64,000 nucleotides of DNA from Actinomycetes bacterium. GTDB taxonomy: Bacteria; Actinomycetota; Thermoleophilia; BMS3ABIN01. The stretch spans positions 118,621 through 182,620 of the forward strand of contig JAJYXB010000019.1 in the NCBI GenBank assembly GCA_021791195.1. The letters run 5' to 3'. Under the pieces are notes generated by a model. It made no database searches. It was not told where the DNA came from and saw only the letters and a list, made by a program, of their open reading frames with translations. Made by a program: the position numbers and the translations under genes. Shown piece after piece: positions 17,552-27,813 of the stretch. How positions within the stretch are numbered: the stretch's first letter is position 1; every line of letters begins with the position of its first letter.

Positions 17552-17724
17552 CAATACCTCCAATTGTCAACTTCTGTCCAGAAATCTTCGAGCAAGGCTT
17601 CCGGTGTCGTGCACTTGACGTGCCGGCTCCCTTTTACTGGCGATGGTAAATGCCACACCACGAGCTCCGCGAAAGCGTCTTCTGAGATCACATGCCGCTC
17701 GTTAAGCAGCAATATTGCATTCAT
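17551..17724 (-). pseudogene. Internally deleted TumE/DUF6516-like toxin remnant
   Basis: 58 residues. The N-terminal half (HVISEDAFAELVVWHLPSPV, then KGSRH) looks like the start of DUF6516 toxins and the last 20 residues like their end. The central segment of about 40 residues expected after the GSRH motif is missing, without a frameshift. It is therefore probably inactive. The ATG sits 7 nt behind a perfect -10 box, so the transcript would be leaderless. Confidence 0.55.
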
Positions 17725-17731
17725 GTCGGCC

Positions 17732-17760
17732 ATGATACCAACAGGTCCAGGTGTTGTCAA
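17732..17760 (-). promoter_or_regulatory. Strong sigma-70-type promoter of the TumE/TumA-like pair
   Basis: On the minus strand TTGACA (17755-17760) and TATCAT (17732-17737) are separated by exactly 17 bp. The -10 ends 7 nt before the ATG at 17724. Confidence 0.7.
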
Positions 17761-17846
17761 TTATTCCAACATTGCTTCAGGCCGGGGGGTATTTATCTTT
17801 CAGCCGATTCGCACCAGATTTCCGCTTCGGGAAAAAGAGTGATAAA

Positions 17847-17877
17847 AAAGCCCCGCCATTCATTCCGGCGGGGCTTT
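17847..17877 (-). terminator. Terminator of the amt3-glnB3 operon
   Basis: An 11-bp stem (AAAGCCCCGCC at 17847-17857 with its complement at 17867-17877), 9-nt loop and a run of six T on the minus strand, 44 bp beyond the glnB3 stop. Confidence 0.85.
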
Positions 17878-17920
17878 GGCTTGTGTAGTAGCCAAGTGTT
17901 ATGCCGGTCCGGAGCGGGCG

Positions 17921-18259
17921 CTAGAGGGCTTCATCCCCTCTGATGCCGGAGCGGATGGCCACGGCTTCCTCGATGTTGGTGACGAAGATCTTGCCGTCGC
18001 CGATCTCGCCGGTTCTGGCAGTCTCGACGATGGTATCGATCACACTCTCGACCATGTCGTCCGGGACGACTATCTTCAGCTCGAGCTTGGGGTTGAGGAA
18101 GACGTTCAGCTTGCTTCCCCGCCACTGCTCCGTGTAGCCCTTCTGCTTGCCGGCGCCCTTGACGTCGGTGACCGTCATGCCGCGGATGCCGATTCCATCC
18201 AGGGCGGTCTTGACGTCGTCCAGTTTGATGTGCCGGATGATCGCTTCTACCTTTTTCAT
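17921..18259 (-). CDS. glnB: PII signal transduction protein (GlnB/GlnK), copy 3
   Basis: 112 residues, closest of the three to E. coli GlnB at the N-terminus (EAIIRHIKLDDVKTAL). GAGKQKGYTEQWRG and GDGKIFVTNIEEA are present. Residue 51 is leucine (GSKLNV), so T-loop tyrosine modification is not possible here either. The ATG overlaps the amt3 stop by 4 bp, showing translational coupling to its channel. Confidence 0.95.
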   Translation of the reverse strand: MKKVEAIIRHIKLDDVKTALDGIGIRGMTVTDVKGAGKQKGYTEQWRGSKLNVFLNPKLELKIVVPDDMVESVIDTIVETARTGEIGDGKIFVTNIEEAVAIRSGIRGDEAL

Positions 18260-19890
18260 GCGCCTGCTCCTTTCTCCACGGGGAGGGAGGCCATCGCCGC
18301 CGGCACCGGCTTGCCGGGGGGCGCACCCAGGCCCGAGGGATGCGGCGCCACCCAGTCGGGAGCCGAGCCGGAGAAGTCCGGATAAGCAAGTGTGCCCATC
18401 TGCGGCAGGTCGAGACCCTGGATCTCTTCCTCGGCGGTGACGCGCAGGCCGAACACCAGGTCCATCACCTTGAAGAAGGCATAGCCCAGGCCCAGCGCCA
18501 CGGCCACGACCGTGCCGGCGCCGATCATCTGGGCGACGAACTGGCCGCCGCCGCCGTAGAGCAGGCCCCTGACCGCGCTGGCGACGCCGTTGTCCCCGGC
18601 GCCATAGGTGCCGTCAGCGAAGATACCCAGCGCCAGCACGCCCCAGAGGCCGTTGAAGCCGTGCACCGCGACCGCGCCCACCGGGTCATCGACCTTGAGC
18701 ACGCGCTCGACGAAGAACACGCCCCCGATCACCAGCGCGCCGGCGACCACGCCGATCAGCAGCGCCGCCCAAGGTGCCACAAAGGCGCAGGGAGCGGTGA
18801 TGGCGACCAGGCCGGCGAGGGCGCCGTTGGCCGTCATCGAGATGTCAGGCTTCTTGTAGAGCTTCCACATGATGAACATCGCAGTCAGACCGCCGGTGGC
18901 CGCCGCCAGGAAGGTGTTGGTGATGATCACCGCCAGGCGGAAGTCGCCGCCCGCCAGCGTGCTGGCGCCGTTGAAGCCGATCCAGCCGAAGGCGAGAAAG
19001 AGCGTGCCCAGCACCGCCATCGGGATGTGGTGGCCGGGGATGGCGTTGGGGCTGCCGTCCTTGTTGAACTTGCCGATGCGGGGGCCCAGCACGATGGCGC
19101 CGGCCAGAGCCGTGAAACCGCCCATGGCGTGCACCACCGAGGAGCCGGCAAAGTCGAGATAGCCGTTGCCCAGGCCGAGATTGGCGCCCAGCGACGCCAG
19201 CCAGCCGCCGCCCCAGACCCAGTTGCCGAACAGCGGGTAGAGGAACATCGACATGAAGAAGCCGAAGACCACAAACGAAGAGAACTTCCAGCGTTCAGCC
19301 ATCGCTCCCGTGGGGATGGTCGCCGCCGTGTCCATGAACACCAGCTGGAAAAGGAAGAAGGCGAGGATGCCGACGTCATAGAGGCCGGCGCCGCCGAAAC
19401 CCTTGTAGCCGAGGATGCCCCAGCCCTTGGCGACCTGCAGCATGCCGTCGAGGTTGCCGATGCTGCCCAGCGTCGCCAGATGGCCGACACCGCCAAACAT
19501 CAGCGGAAAGCCAACCAGGTAAAAACCGACCACGCCGATGAAGAAGACGACGATATTCATCGACATCGTGTGGACGGCGTTCTTGGCGCGGGTGAAGCCG
19601 GTCTCCAGCAGCGCGAAACCGGCCTGCATGAAGAAGACCAGCGCGAAACCGACCATCAGCCAGATGAAGCTGGTGGCCACCTTGTTGTGCCCGACCTCAT
19701 CGGCCAGGCTCTGCAGCGTCAGGTTGCTGCCCTGCGCCGCCGGCGACAGGTCAGAGGCGCTGCCGGTGGCGCTGCCGGTGGGGTCGGTCGTCGGCGCCGC
19801 CGTCTGCGCCTGCGCCAGCGCGCTCCCTCCAAGCGTAAATAACGCCGCCAACATCATCACGATGAGAAATATCTTGACTGTCCTGCTCAA
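18256..19890 (-). CDS. amt: Ammonium transporter (Amt family), copy 3
   Basis: 544 residues, the longest copy. Signal peptide ending near ALAQAQ (about residue 29), a low-complexity TAAP/TGS linker of about 35 residues, eleven membrane segments with SSVVHAMGG and VHGFNGLWG pore histidines, and a polar C-terminal tail. The TTG at 19890 is chosen because AAGGAGG lies 5 nt upstream and the signal peptide starts there; the frame to 19950 adds an unlikely leader. Divergent from nifH, which suggests it serves diazotrophic growth. Confidence 0.95.
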   Translation of the reverse strand: MSRTVKIFLIVMMLAALFTLGGSALAQAQTAAPTTDPTGSATGSASDLSPAAQGSNLTLQSLADEVGHNKVATSFIWLMVGFALVFFMQAGFALLETGFTRAKNAVHTMSMNIVVFFIGVVGFYLVGFPLMFGGVGHLATLGSIGNLDGMLQVAKGWGILGYKGFGGAGLYDVGILAFFLFQLVFMDTAATIPTGAMAERWKFSSFVVFGFFMSMFLYPLFGNWVWGGGWLASLGANLGLGNGYLDFAGSSVVHAMGGFTALAGAIVLGPRIGKFNKDGSPNAIPGHHIPMAVLGTLFLAFGWIGFNGASTLAGGDFRLAVIITNTFLAAATGGLTAMFIMWKLYKKPDISMTANGALAGLVAITAPCAFVAPWAALLIGVVAGALVIGGVFFVERVLKVDDPVGAVAVHGFNGLWGVLALGIFADGTYGAGDNGVASAVRGLLYGGGGQFVAQMIGAGTVVAVALGLGYAFFKVMDLVFGLRVTAEEEIQGLDLPQMGTLAYPDFSGSAPDWVAPHPSGLGAPPGKPVPAAMASLPVEKGAGA

Positions 19891-21178
<1,288 letters not shown>

Positions 21179-21194
21179 CTAACCCAGAAACTCA

Positions 21195-21277
21195 GGGACG
21201 TTGCTTTCCAAACGTTCCTAGTTCCGATACGGAAAAAACTTACCCTTTTTTAGGAACGTTAGGAAAGCAACGTTCCC
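21195..21277. repeat. REP-like family 1 inverted repeat between nifH and nifI1
   Basis: Arms of about 26 bp (21195-21220, GGGACGTTGCTTTCC...; 21251-21277) are near-perfect complements around a 30-nt loop. The transcript would form a long hairpin just after the nifH stop and end 15 nt before the nifI1 ATG. No long U-tract follows, so it looks more like an mRNA stability or attenuation element than a full terminator. Confidence 0.75.
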
Positions 21278-21291
21278 ACGGAGGAGCGCAT

Positions 21292-21609
21292 ATGGAAATG
21301 ATCAGGGCCATTATCAGGCCGGGGCTGGCGGACAAGGTCGCCTGCGCCCTGGAGGAAGCCGGTTTTGTCTCGATGACCAAGATCGGCGTCTACGGCCGCG
21401 GCAAGCAGAAGGGAATCAAGGTCGGCGAAGTCCAGTACGATGAACTGCCCAAAACAATGCTGATGTTCGTCGTCAACAAGCGTGACAGCCAGCGGCTGCT
21501 GGATACCATTATGAAGACGGCCGGCACCGGCAACTTCGGCGACGGCAAGATCTTCATCACGCCGGTCGATGCCGTCTATACGATCCGCACCGGCGAGCCG
21601 GGTCTCTGA
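21292..21609 (+). CDS. nifI1: Nitrogenase PII-like regulator NifI1
   Basis: 105 residues, PII fold (RAIIRPGLADKVACALEEAG, later GDGKIFITPVDA). Position between nifH and nifD and a shortened, atypical T-loop identify it as NifI1. In methanogens NifI1-NifI2 binds NifDK and switches off N2 fixation when ammonium is plentiful, relieved by 2-oxoglutarate; the same role is inferred here. GGAGGAG precedes the ATG. Confidence 0.93.
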   Translation: MEMIRAIIRPGLADKVACALEEAGFVSMTKIGVYGRGKQKGIKVGEVQYDELPKTMLMFVVNKRDSQRLLDTIMKTAGTGNFGDGKIFITPVDAVYTIRTGEPGL

Positions 21610-21612
21610 GCC

Positions 21613-21981
21613 ATGAAAGAGATCACGGCCATCATCAGACCCAACAAGATCCAGCGGATCAAGGACGCCCTCGCAGCCGCCGGCTACCCGTCCATCACCG
21701 TCAAGGAAGTGCTCGGCCGGGGCAAGCAGCGGGGGCTGCAGCACGAATTCTGCCATGAACTGCCCCGGCCCGGTGAAGACACCGATTTCGCCCCTGTCAG
21801 TTTCATCCCCAAGCGGATGCTGACGCTCGTGGTAGCGGACAGCGAAGTCGCGCAATTGGTAGAACTGATCATCAATGTCAACCAAACAGGCAACGTGGGC
21901 GACGGCAAGATCATCATCTCGCCGGTCGGCGGCGCCCTCCGGATCAGAACCGGCGAAAGCGGCGAGTCCGCGCTCATGTAA
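21613..21981 (+). CDS. nifI2: Nitrogenase PII-like regulator NifI2
   Basis: 122 residues. PII fold with [12 protein letters not shown] and [20 protein letters not shown]; a longer T-loop (around residues 43-60, [14 protein letters not shown]) is the NifI2 hallmark. It partners NifI1 in direct control of the MoFe protein. It starts 3 nt after the nifI1 stop and is followed 13 nt later by nifD. Confidence 0.93.
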   Translation: MKEITAIIRPNKIQRIKDALAAAGYPSITVKEVLGRGKQRGLQHEFCHELPRPGEDTDFAPVSFIPKRMLTLVVADSEVAQLVELIINVNQTGNVGDGKIIISPVGGALRIRTGESGESALM

Positions 21982-21994
21982 GAAGGAGATACCA

Positions 21995-23629
21995 ATGTCA
22001 GAAACAAAACAGGAGATCGCCGAGCTTTGCCGGCTCAGAGACGAGATCGTCGAATCCTATCCGGAGAAGGTCGGCCGCAACCGTAAACGGCACCTGCTGG
22101 TGAAGGGCTGCGACGCCCAGCCGGCCATCGACGCCAACTCCCGCACCCTGCCGGGGATCATCACCACCCGCGGCTGTGCCTTTGCCGGCTGCAAGGGCGT
22201 GGTGCTCGGTCCAATCAAGGATATCGTCAACCTGGTGCACGGCCCCGTTGGCTGTTCCTATTATTCCTGGCTGACGCGGCGCAATTTTGCCCGCCCGAGC
22301 GACAGCGGCAAGAACTTCCTGCAGTATTGCGCCACTACCGACATGCAGGAGAGCGACATCGTCTTCGGTGGCGAGAAAAAGCTGATGCAGGCCCTTCGTG
22401 AAGTCAAGGAGACACTCGACCCCGAGGCCATCGCCATCAGCGCCACTTGCCCGGTCGGACTGATCGGTGATGACATCGCCAGTGTCGCCCGCGACGCCGA
22501 GGCGGAGCTGGGCATCAAGGTCTTCGCCGCCAACTGCGAGGGCTACAAAGGCGTCAGCCAGTCGGTCGGGCATCACATCGCCTGCAACACCTTGATGGAA
22601 AACGTAGTCGGCACAGAGGCGCCGGATAAGACGACGGACTTCGATCTCAACATCTTCGGCGAGTACAACATCGGCGGCGACCTGTGGAACATCCGTCCGC
22701 TGCTGGAGCGCATCGGCTACAACGTCATCTCCACTTACACCGGCGATGCTTCCATCCATGACATCGCCCGCGCGCCAGCGGCAAAACTGACGCTGCTAAT
22801 GTGTCACCGCTCTATCAACTATGCAACGCAGATGTTCTGGGACAAGTACCGTCTTCCCTGGCTGAAAGTCAACTACATCGGCTTCGAGCAGACAGCGCAG
22901 TCACTGCGGGAGATCGCCGCTTTCTTTGGCGACGACGGCCTTGCCGCCCGTACCGAGCAGGTGATCGCCACGGAGATGGAACGCATCCAGCCGGAGCTGG
23001 AACATTACCGCCGGCGGCTGACCGGCAAACGCATCATCCTGTTCGTCGGCGGCTCGCGCGCCCACCACTTCCAGCACCTGTGCGAGGAGCTGGGGATGGA
23101 GATTATCATGGCCGGGTACGAGTTCGCCCACCGCGATGACTACGAAGGCCGCCAGGTCCTGGATGAGATAAAGGATTCCGGCCTCAGCAAGGTGGTCAAG
23201 GACCTCCAGTTCGAGCTGGAGGCCGGCTTTAAGCCCCGCCTAAGTGAGGCCGAGGTCAGCGCGAAACAGGCCGAACTCGAGCACTTGATGAAATATGAAG
23301 GCATGATCGGCGATATGAGCCAGGGCGCCTTCATCGTCGACGACCTCAACCACTACGAGACCGGGATAGCCATCCGCCGGCTGAAGCCGGACGTATTCTG
23401 CTCGGGCATCAAGGATAAGTACGTGGTTGAAAAGATGGGCGTGCCCTCGCGCCAGCTGCATTCCTATGACTACAGCGGTCCGTACACAGGCTTTGAGGGG
23501 GCGATCACTTTTGCCAGGGACATCGACATGGCGGTGAGCACCCCCACCATCCGTTTCATGACGCCGCCGTGGCGCCAGGCAGACCAGGACAACGAAAGCG
23601 TGAATGGCAAGGAGGCCGCCCATGCTTGA
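21995..23629 (+). CDS. nifD: Nitrogenase MoFe protein alpha chain
   Basis: 544 residues, the long form of anaerobes, with an extra segment around residues 370-430. P-cluster cysteines lie in GCAFAGCKG and HGPVGCSYYS, with the third in SATCPVGLIGDD. FeMo-co ligands are visible as the cysteine of MCHRSINY and the histidine of QLHSYDYSGPYTGF. The glutamine and histidine of VSQSVGHH near the active site are conserved. It should therefore be an active Mo nitrogenase. GAAGGAG precedes the ATG; its end overlaps nifK. Confidence 0.97.
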   Translation: MSETKQEIAELCRLRDEIVESYPEKVGRNRKRHLLVKGCDAQPAIDANSRTLPGIITTRGCAFAGCKGVVLGPIKDIVNLVHGPVGCSYYSWLTRRNFARPSDSGKNFLQYCATTDMQESDIVFGGEKKLMQALREVKETLDPEAIAISATCPVGLIGDDIASVARDAEAELGIKVFAANCEGYKGVSQSVGHHIACNTLMENVVGTEAPDKTTDFDLNIFGEYNIGGDLWNIRPLLERIGYNVISTYTGDASIHDIARAPAAKLTLLMCHRSINYATQMFWDKYRLPWLKVNYIGFEQTAQSLREIAAFFGDDGLAARTEQVIATEMERIQPELEHYRRRLTGKRIILFVGGSRAHHFQHLCEELGMEIIMAGYEFAHRDDYEGRQVLDEIKDSGLSKVVKDLQFELEAGFKPRLSEAEVSAKQAELEHLMKYEGMIGDMSQGAFIVDDLNHYETGIAIRRLKPDVFCSGIKDKYVVEKMGVPSRQLHSYDYSGPYTGFEGAITFARDIDMAVSTPTIRFMTPPWRQADQDNESVNGKEAAHA

Positions 23630-24998
23630 CCATACGCCACAGGAAATCAGGGAGCGCAGCGCCGTCAAGATCAATCCGGTCAACATCTGCCAGCCGATCG
23701 GCGCCGCTTTTGCCGCCGCCGGCCTGCGAAACTGTATGCCCCACAGCCACGGTTCGCAGGGCTGCTCCTCATATCTGCGCACGCAGCTGACCCGGCATTA
23801 TCGCGAACCGGTGATGGGCACCAGCAGCTCGTTCTCCGAGGATACCGCCGTCTTCGGCGGCGGCGGCAATCTGAAGCAGGCGATCCGCAACATCATCGCC
23901 ATCTATAAGCCTGAGGTGATCGCTGTGCACACGACCTGCGTCGCCGAGACCATCGGCGACGACGTTCGCAGCATCATCGACGCCATGGAAAAGAGCGGTG
24001 ATATCCCCGAAGAGGTGGCGGTGATCGCCGCCAGCACCCCCAGTTATGTCGGCACGCACATCCTCGGCTATGCGCGCATGGTGGAGTCGATGGTTAACGC
24101 CTTCGCCACCGCAGATGAAGATACAAAAAAACAGCGCATCAACGTCATCCCCGGCTTCAACGCCGAGCCGGGCGACATCCGCGAGATTAAGCGCATCCTG
24201 GCGCTGATGCAGATCGACTTCATCCTCTTCCCGGATACTAGCGATGCTTTCGGCGCGCCGCTGACCGGCACTGCCGGCCTGTATCCGGAGGGCGGCACCA
24301 CCATCGATGAGTTGCGGCAAACCGGCGGCTCACGGGCCACCTTTGTCATTTGCCGCGATTCCGGCGAACTCGCGGCGGCGGCGCTGGAAAGGAAATGCGG
24401 AGTGCCGGCGGTGCTGCTGCCGACGCCGGTCGGCATCGCCGACACCGACACCTTCATCATGAAGCTGGCCGAGATCACCGGCAGTACGGTGCCGGTAGAG
24501 CTGGAAACCGAGCGCGGCAGGCTGGTTGACATGATGCATGATGCGCATCCGCATTTCCACGGCAAGCGCGTGGCCATTGCCGGCGATCCCGATATCGTCA
24601 GCGGCATGACCAGTCTCGCCGTCGGTCTGGGGATGGAGCCGGTTCACATCCTTTCCGGCACCAGGAGCGCCGCCTTCGAGCGGGAGAGTGCGCGTCTGCT
24701 CCAGGACTTCCCCCGAGCCAACGCCGTCAACGGAGGCGACCTGTTCACGCTGCATCAGCTGATCAAGAACGAGCCGGTCGACCTGCTGCTGGGCAACAGC
24801 CACTGCAAATACATCGCCCGGGCCGAGGACCTGCCGCTGATCCGCATCGGCTTTCCCATCTCCGACCGGGCCAACCTGCATCAATTCCCGGTGATGGGTT
24901 ATGCCGGAGCAGCACGCATGGTCGAACGGATCGGCAACACGTTGCTCGACCGCCTGGACCGCGACGCTCCCGAGGAGCGCTACGAACTACTGCTTTAG
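23622..24998 (+). CDS. nifK: Nitrogenase MoFe protein beta chain
   Basis: 458 residues, the short NifK type of clostridia and archaea, lacking the N-terminal extension of proteobacterial NifK. P-cluster cysteines in PVNICQPIGAA, HGSQGCSSYLR and VHTTCVAETIGDD. It forms the alpha2-beta2 MoFe protein with NifD. The ATG at 23622 overlaps the nifD stop and has AAGGAGG 6 nt upstream. Confidence 0.97.
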   Translation: MLDHTPQEIRERSAVKINPVNICQPIGAAFAAAGLRNCMPHSHGSQGCSSYLRTQLTRHYREPVMGTSSSFSEDTAVFGGGGNLKQAIRNIIAIYKPEVIAVHTTCVAETIGDDVRSIIDAMEKSGDIPEEVAVIAASTPSYVGTHILGYARMVESMVNAFATADEDTKKQRINVIPGFNAEPGDIREIKRILALMQIDFILFPDTSDAFGAPLTGTAGLYPEGGTTIDELRQTGGSRATFVICRDSGELAAAALERKCGVPAVLLPTPVGIADTDTFIMKLAEITGSTVPVELETERGRLVDMMHDAHPHFHGKRVAIAGDPDIVSGMTSLAVGLGMEPVHILSGTRSAAFERESARLLQDFPRANAVNGGDLFTLHQLIKNEPVDLLLGNSHCKYIARAEDLPLIRIGFPISDRANLHQFPVMGYAGAARMVERIGNTLLDRLDRDAPEERYELLL

Positions 24999-25036
24999 AA
25001 ATAGTGGGAAACACGACAGCCGCGAGGTGACAAACA

Positions 25037-26446
25037 ATGAAATCTGACAAAAGGATCGGGATCGAAGTCATCCCCGGAAGGGAAGGCCACATCTGCCGCA
25101 AGGACGCCGGTGCCAGCGCTGAAACGGTGAAGCCGGCCGGCCAGTCCGGCCCCGACATCGCCTGCAACCGGGAAAGCATGGCCGGAGCCGTCAGCCAGCG
25201 CGCCTGTGTCTTTTGCGGCGCGCGCGTGGTGCTCAATCCCATCGCCGACGCGCTTCACCTGATCCACGGCCCCATCGGCTGCTCGACCTATACCTGGGAC
25301 ATCCGCGGCAGCCTGTCGTCCGGACCGGAACTGCACCGCCTGAGCTTTTCCACCGACCTGCGCGAAAAGGACGTCATCTTCGGCGGCGAGCCCAAGCTTT
25401 ACCATGCGCTCTCGGAGCTGATCGAAAAGCATGAACCCCGGGCCGCGTTCGTCTATTCGACCTGCATCGTCGGCGTGATCGGCGACGACCTCAAGGCTGT
25501 GTGCGCCCGGGTGGAAAAGGAGCGGGGCATCCCGGTCATCCCGGTAAGGTCCGAGGGCTTCAAGGGCAACAAGAATGAAGGTTACAAGGCTGCCTGCCAG
25601 GCGCTGTTTTCCCTGATCGACCGCGCGCCTCGCGGCGAGACGGTCCCGCTCTCGGTCAACATCCTGGGCGATTTCAACCTCGCAGGCGAACTGTGGATGA
25701 TCCGCGGCTACTTCGAAAAGATGGGTCTGCGAGTTGTGGCCAACATCAGCGGCGACGGGCGGGTAGCCGACATCGAAAAAGCCGCCAGCGCCGCCCTGAA
25801 CGTGGTGCAGTGCGCCGGTTCCATGACCCATCTGGCCAGGATGATGGAACAGCATTACGGTATGCCGTTCCTCCGGGTTTCTTATGTGGGCACGGATGAT
25901 ATGGCCGACAGCCTGCTCGACATCGCCGGATTTTTCAAAGACAAGACCGTCCAGACACGTACGGAAGAGCTGATTGCCAGCGAGATCGCGGCGCTCGCTC
26001 CGGAGCTGGAGTATTACCGCGAACGGCTCAAGGGCCGGAAGGCGGCGGTATATGTCGGCGGCGCCTTCAAGGCGGTTTCCCTGATCAAGGCGTTTCGCGC
26101 CCTGGGGATGCAGGTGGCGATGGTGGGTTCGCAGACAGGGAAGGCCGACGACTACGCGCAAGTCAGGGCCGTAGCCGACCCCGGCACCGTGATCATCGAC
26201 GATGCCAATCCGCTGGAGCTGGCGCAGCTGATGAACCGCCTGGGTGTCGACATTTTCGTCGGCGGCGTCAAGGAACGGCCAGTGGCGTACAAACTGGGCG
26301 TCGCCTTCTGCGACCACAACCACGAGCGCAAGCGGCCGCTGGAGGGCTTCGCCGGTATGGTCAACTTCGCCCGCGAAGTCTACAGCTCCATCGCCAGTCC
26401 CGTCTGGCAGTGGGTGCCGCGCGCCGCCGCGGCGGAGGGATCGTGA
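25037..26446 (+). CDS. nifE: FeMo-cofactor assembly scaffold NifE
   Basis: 469 residues. NifEN accepts the NifB product and matures it to FeMo-co. The NifD-like core with cysteines in RACVFCGARVVL, HGPIGCSTYTWD and STCIVGVIGDD is present, while the NifD catalytic ligand histidine context is absent. It starts 38 bp after nifK and overlaps nifN by one base. Confidence 0.95.
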   Translation: MKSDKRIGIEVIPGREGHICRKDAGASAETVKPAGQSGPDIACNRESMAGAVSQRACVFCGARVVLNPIADALHLIHGPIGCSTYTWDIRGSLSSGPELHRLSFSTDLREKDVIFGGEPKLYHALSELIEKHEPRAAFVYSTCIVGVIGDDLKAVCARVEKERGIPVIPVRSEGFKGNKNEGYKAACQALFSLIDRAPRGETVPLSVNILGDFNLAGELWMIRGYFEKMGLRVVANISGDGRVADIEKAASAALNVVQCAGSMTHLARMMEQHYGMPFLRVSYVGTDDMADSLLDIAGFFKDKTVQTRTEELIASEIAALAPELEYYRERLKGRKAAVYVGGAFKAVSLIKAFRALGMQVAMVGSQTGKADDYAQVRAVADPGTVIIDDANPLELAQLMNRLGVDIFVGGVKERPVAYKLGVAFCDHNHERKRPLEGFAGMVNFAREVYSSIASPVWQWVPRAAAAEGS

Positions 26447-27804
26447 TGAAAAGCTCCGCCAGCTCGCATGTCTCGACCACGAACCCCTGCCGCATGTGCC
26501 GGCCGATGGGCGCCTGCCTGGCCTTTCGCGGCATTGCGAATTCGATGGTGCTGCTGCACGGCTCCCAGGGCTGCAGCACCTACATGCGCCGCTACATCTC
26601 CAGCCACTTCAACGAGCCGGTTGACATCGCTTCCTCTTCCCTGAGCGAGAAGAGCGCCGTGTACGGCGGCGCAGCCAACCTCAAGCAGGGCATTCGCAAC
26701 GTGGTGGCCCGCTATTCGCCTTCAGTGCTCGGCGTGGTCACCACCTGCCTGACCGAGACCATCGGCGATGACGTTCGGCAGATCATTGCGGCGCTGCTCG
26801 TCGAAGAACCGTCGCTGCGGGAAGTACTGATTGTGCCGGTGTCCGCTCCGAGCTACAGCGGTAGCCACATGGACGGTTTCCATGATTCCTGCGTGGCGAT
26901 TCTCGAGCGCCTGGCCAGCCGGCCCATCCCCAATAATGGCGCCATCAATATTTTTCCGGGATTCATCTCGCCCGCCGACATCAGGCATCTCGGGCGGATC
27001 CTGGCGGATTTCCAGACGCCGGCGATCATCCTGCCAGATTTTTCGCAGACGCTGGATGGCGGCATCAGCGATGTCTACCGCCGCATCCCTGTCGGGGGAA
27101 CAAGTCTGGAGCAGATCGGGCAGATGGCCGGCGCCGCTTTCTCGATCGAGTTCAACGTCACCAGCCCCGAGCGCCAGTCGAGCTCCGCGCTGCTGGAATC
27201 ATTGGCCGATGTCTCCGGCGAGCGCCTGCCGCTTCCCATCGGCCTGCGCAACTGCGATTTCTTCTTCCAGGCGCTGAGCGACATGACCCTGACGCCAGTG
27301 CCTGCCCGTTATAAGGAGGAACGCGCCCGGCTGCTGGACGCGATGGTAGACGCCCACAAGTATCTGTTCGGCAAAAAAGTTGCAGTCTACGGCGACGCCG
27401 ATATGGTGCTTGCGCTGACCGGCTTTATGGTTGACGTGGGACTTGTCCCTGTGGTCTGCGCCAGCAGCGGCGATGGGGCGGAATTCACCCGGCGCATCAG
27501 TGAAGCGACCGCCGGACTGGAGACACGGCCGGCGGTCCTGACCGAGACGGATTTCGACCGCATCGGCAGCGGTGCCACCGAAGCCGGCGCCGAGCTGCTG
27601 GTCGGCAGCAGCAAGGGGAATCACATCGCCCGCCGACTGGATATCCCCCTGTTGCGGCTGGGCTTCCCGATCCACGACCGCATCGGCGCCCAGCGGCTGC
27701 TGCACATCGGTTACCAGGGGACGATAAACCTGCTGGACCGGTTGACGAACACGATCATCGCCCAGCAGCAGGATGAGTATGGCAACGGTTACAGCTACAT
27801 GTAG
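26446..27804 (+). CDS. nifN: FeMo-cofactor assembly scaffold NifN
   Basis: 452 residues, NifK-like. Cysteines in NPCRMCRPMGA, HGSQGCSTYMRR and TTCLTETIGDD. It pairs with NifE. The start ATG shares its A with the nifE stop (TGATG), with GGCGGAGGG upstream. The extended frame from 26410 lies inside nifE and is not used. No nifX domain is fused. Confidence 0.95.
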   Translation: MKSSASSHVSTTNPCRMCRPMGACLAFRGIANSMVLLHGSQGCSTYMRRYISSHFNEPVDIASSSLSEKSAVYGGAANLKQGIRNVVARYSPSVLGVVTTCLTETIGDDVRQIIAALLVEEPSLREVLIVPVSAPSYSGSHMDGFHDSCVAILERLASRPIPNNGAINIFPGFISPADIRHLGRILADFQTPAIILPDFSQTLDGGISDVYRRIPVGGTSLEQIGQMAGAAFSIEFNVTSPERQSSSALLESLADVSGERLPLPIGLRNCDFFFQALSDMTLTPVPARYKEERARLLDAMVDAHKYLFGKKVAVYGDADMVLALTGFMVDVGLVPVVCASSGDGAEFTRRISEATAGLETRPAVLTETDFDRIGSGATEAGAELLVGSSKGNHIARRLDIPLLRLGFPIHDRIGAQRLLHIGYQGTINLLDRLTNTIIAQQQDEYGNGYSYM

Positions 27805-27813
27805 GAGCCTTTG

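Noticed and set aside
18340..19842. 500-codon plus-strand ORF opposite amt3
   Set aside because: Shadow of the Amt gene; repetitive charged composition typical of antisense GC-rich frames.
24995..26323. 442-codon minus-strand ORF opposite nifE
   Set aside because: Antisense shadow of nifE.
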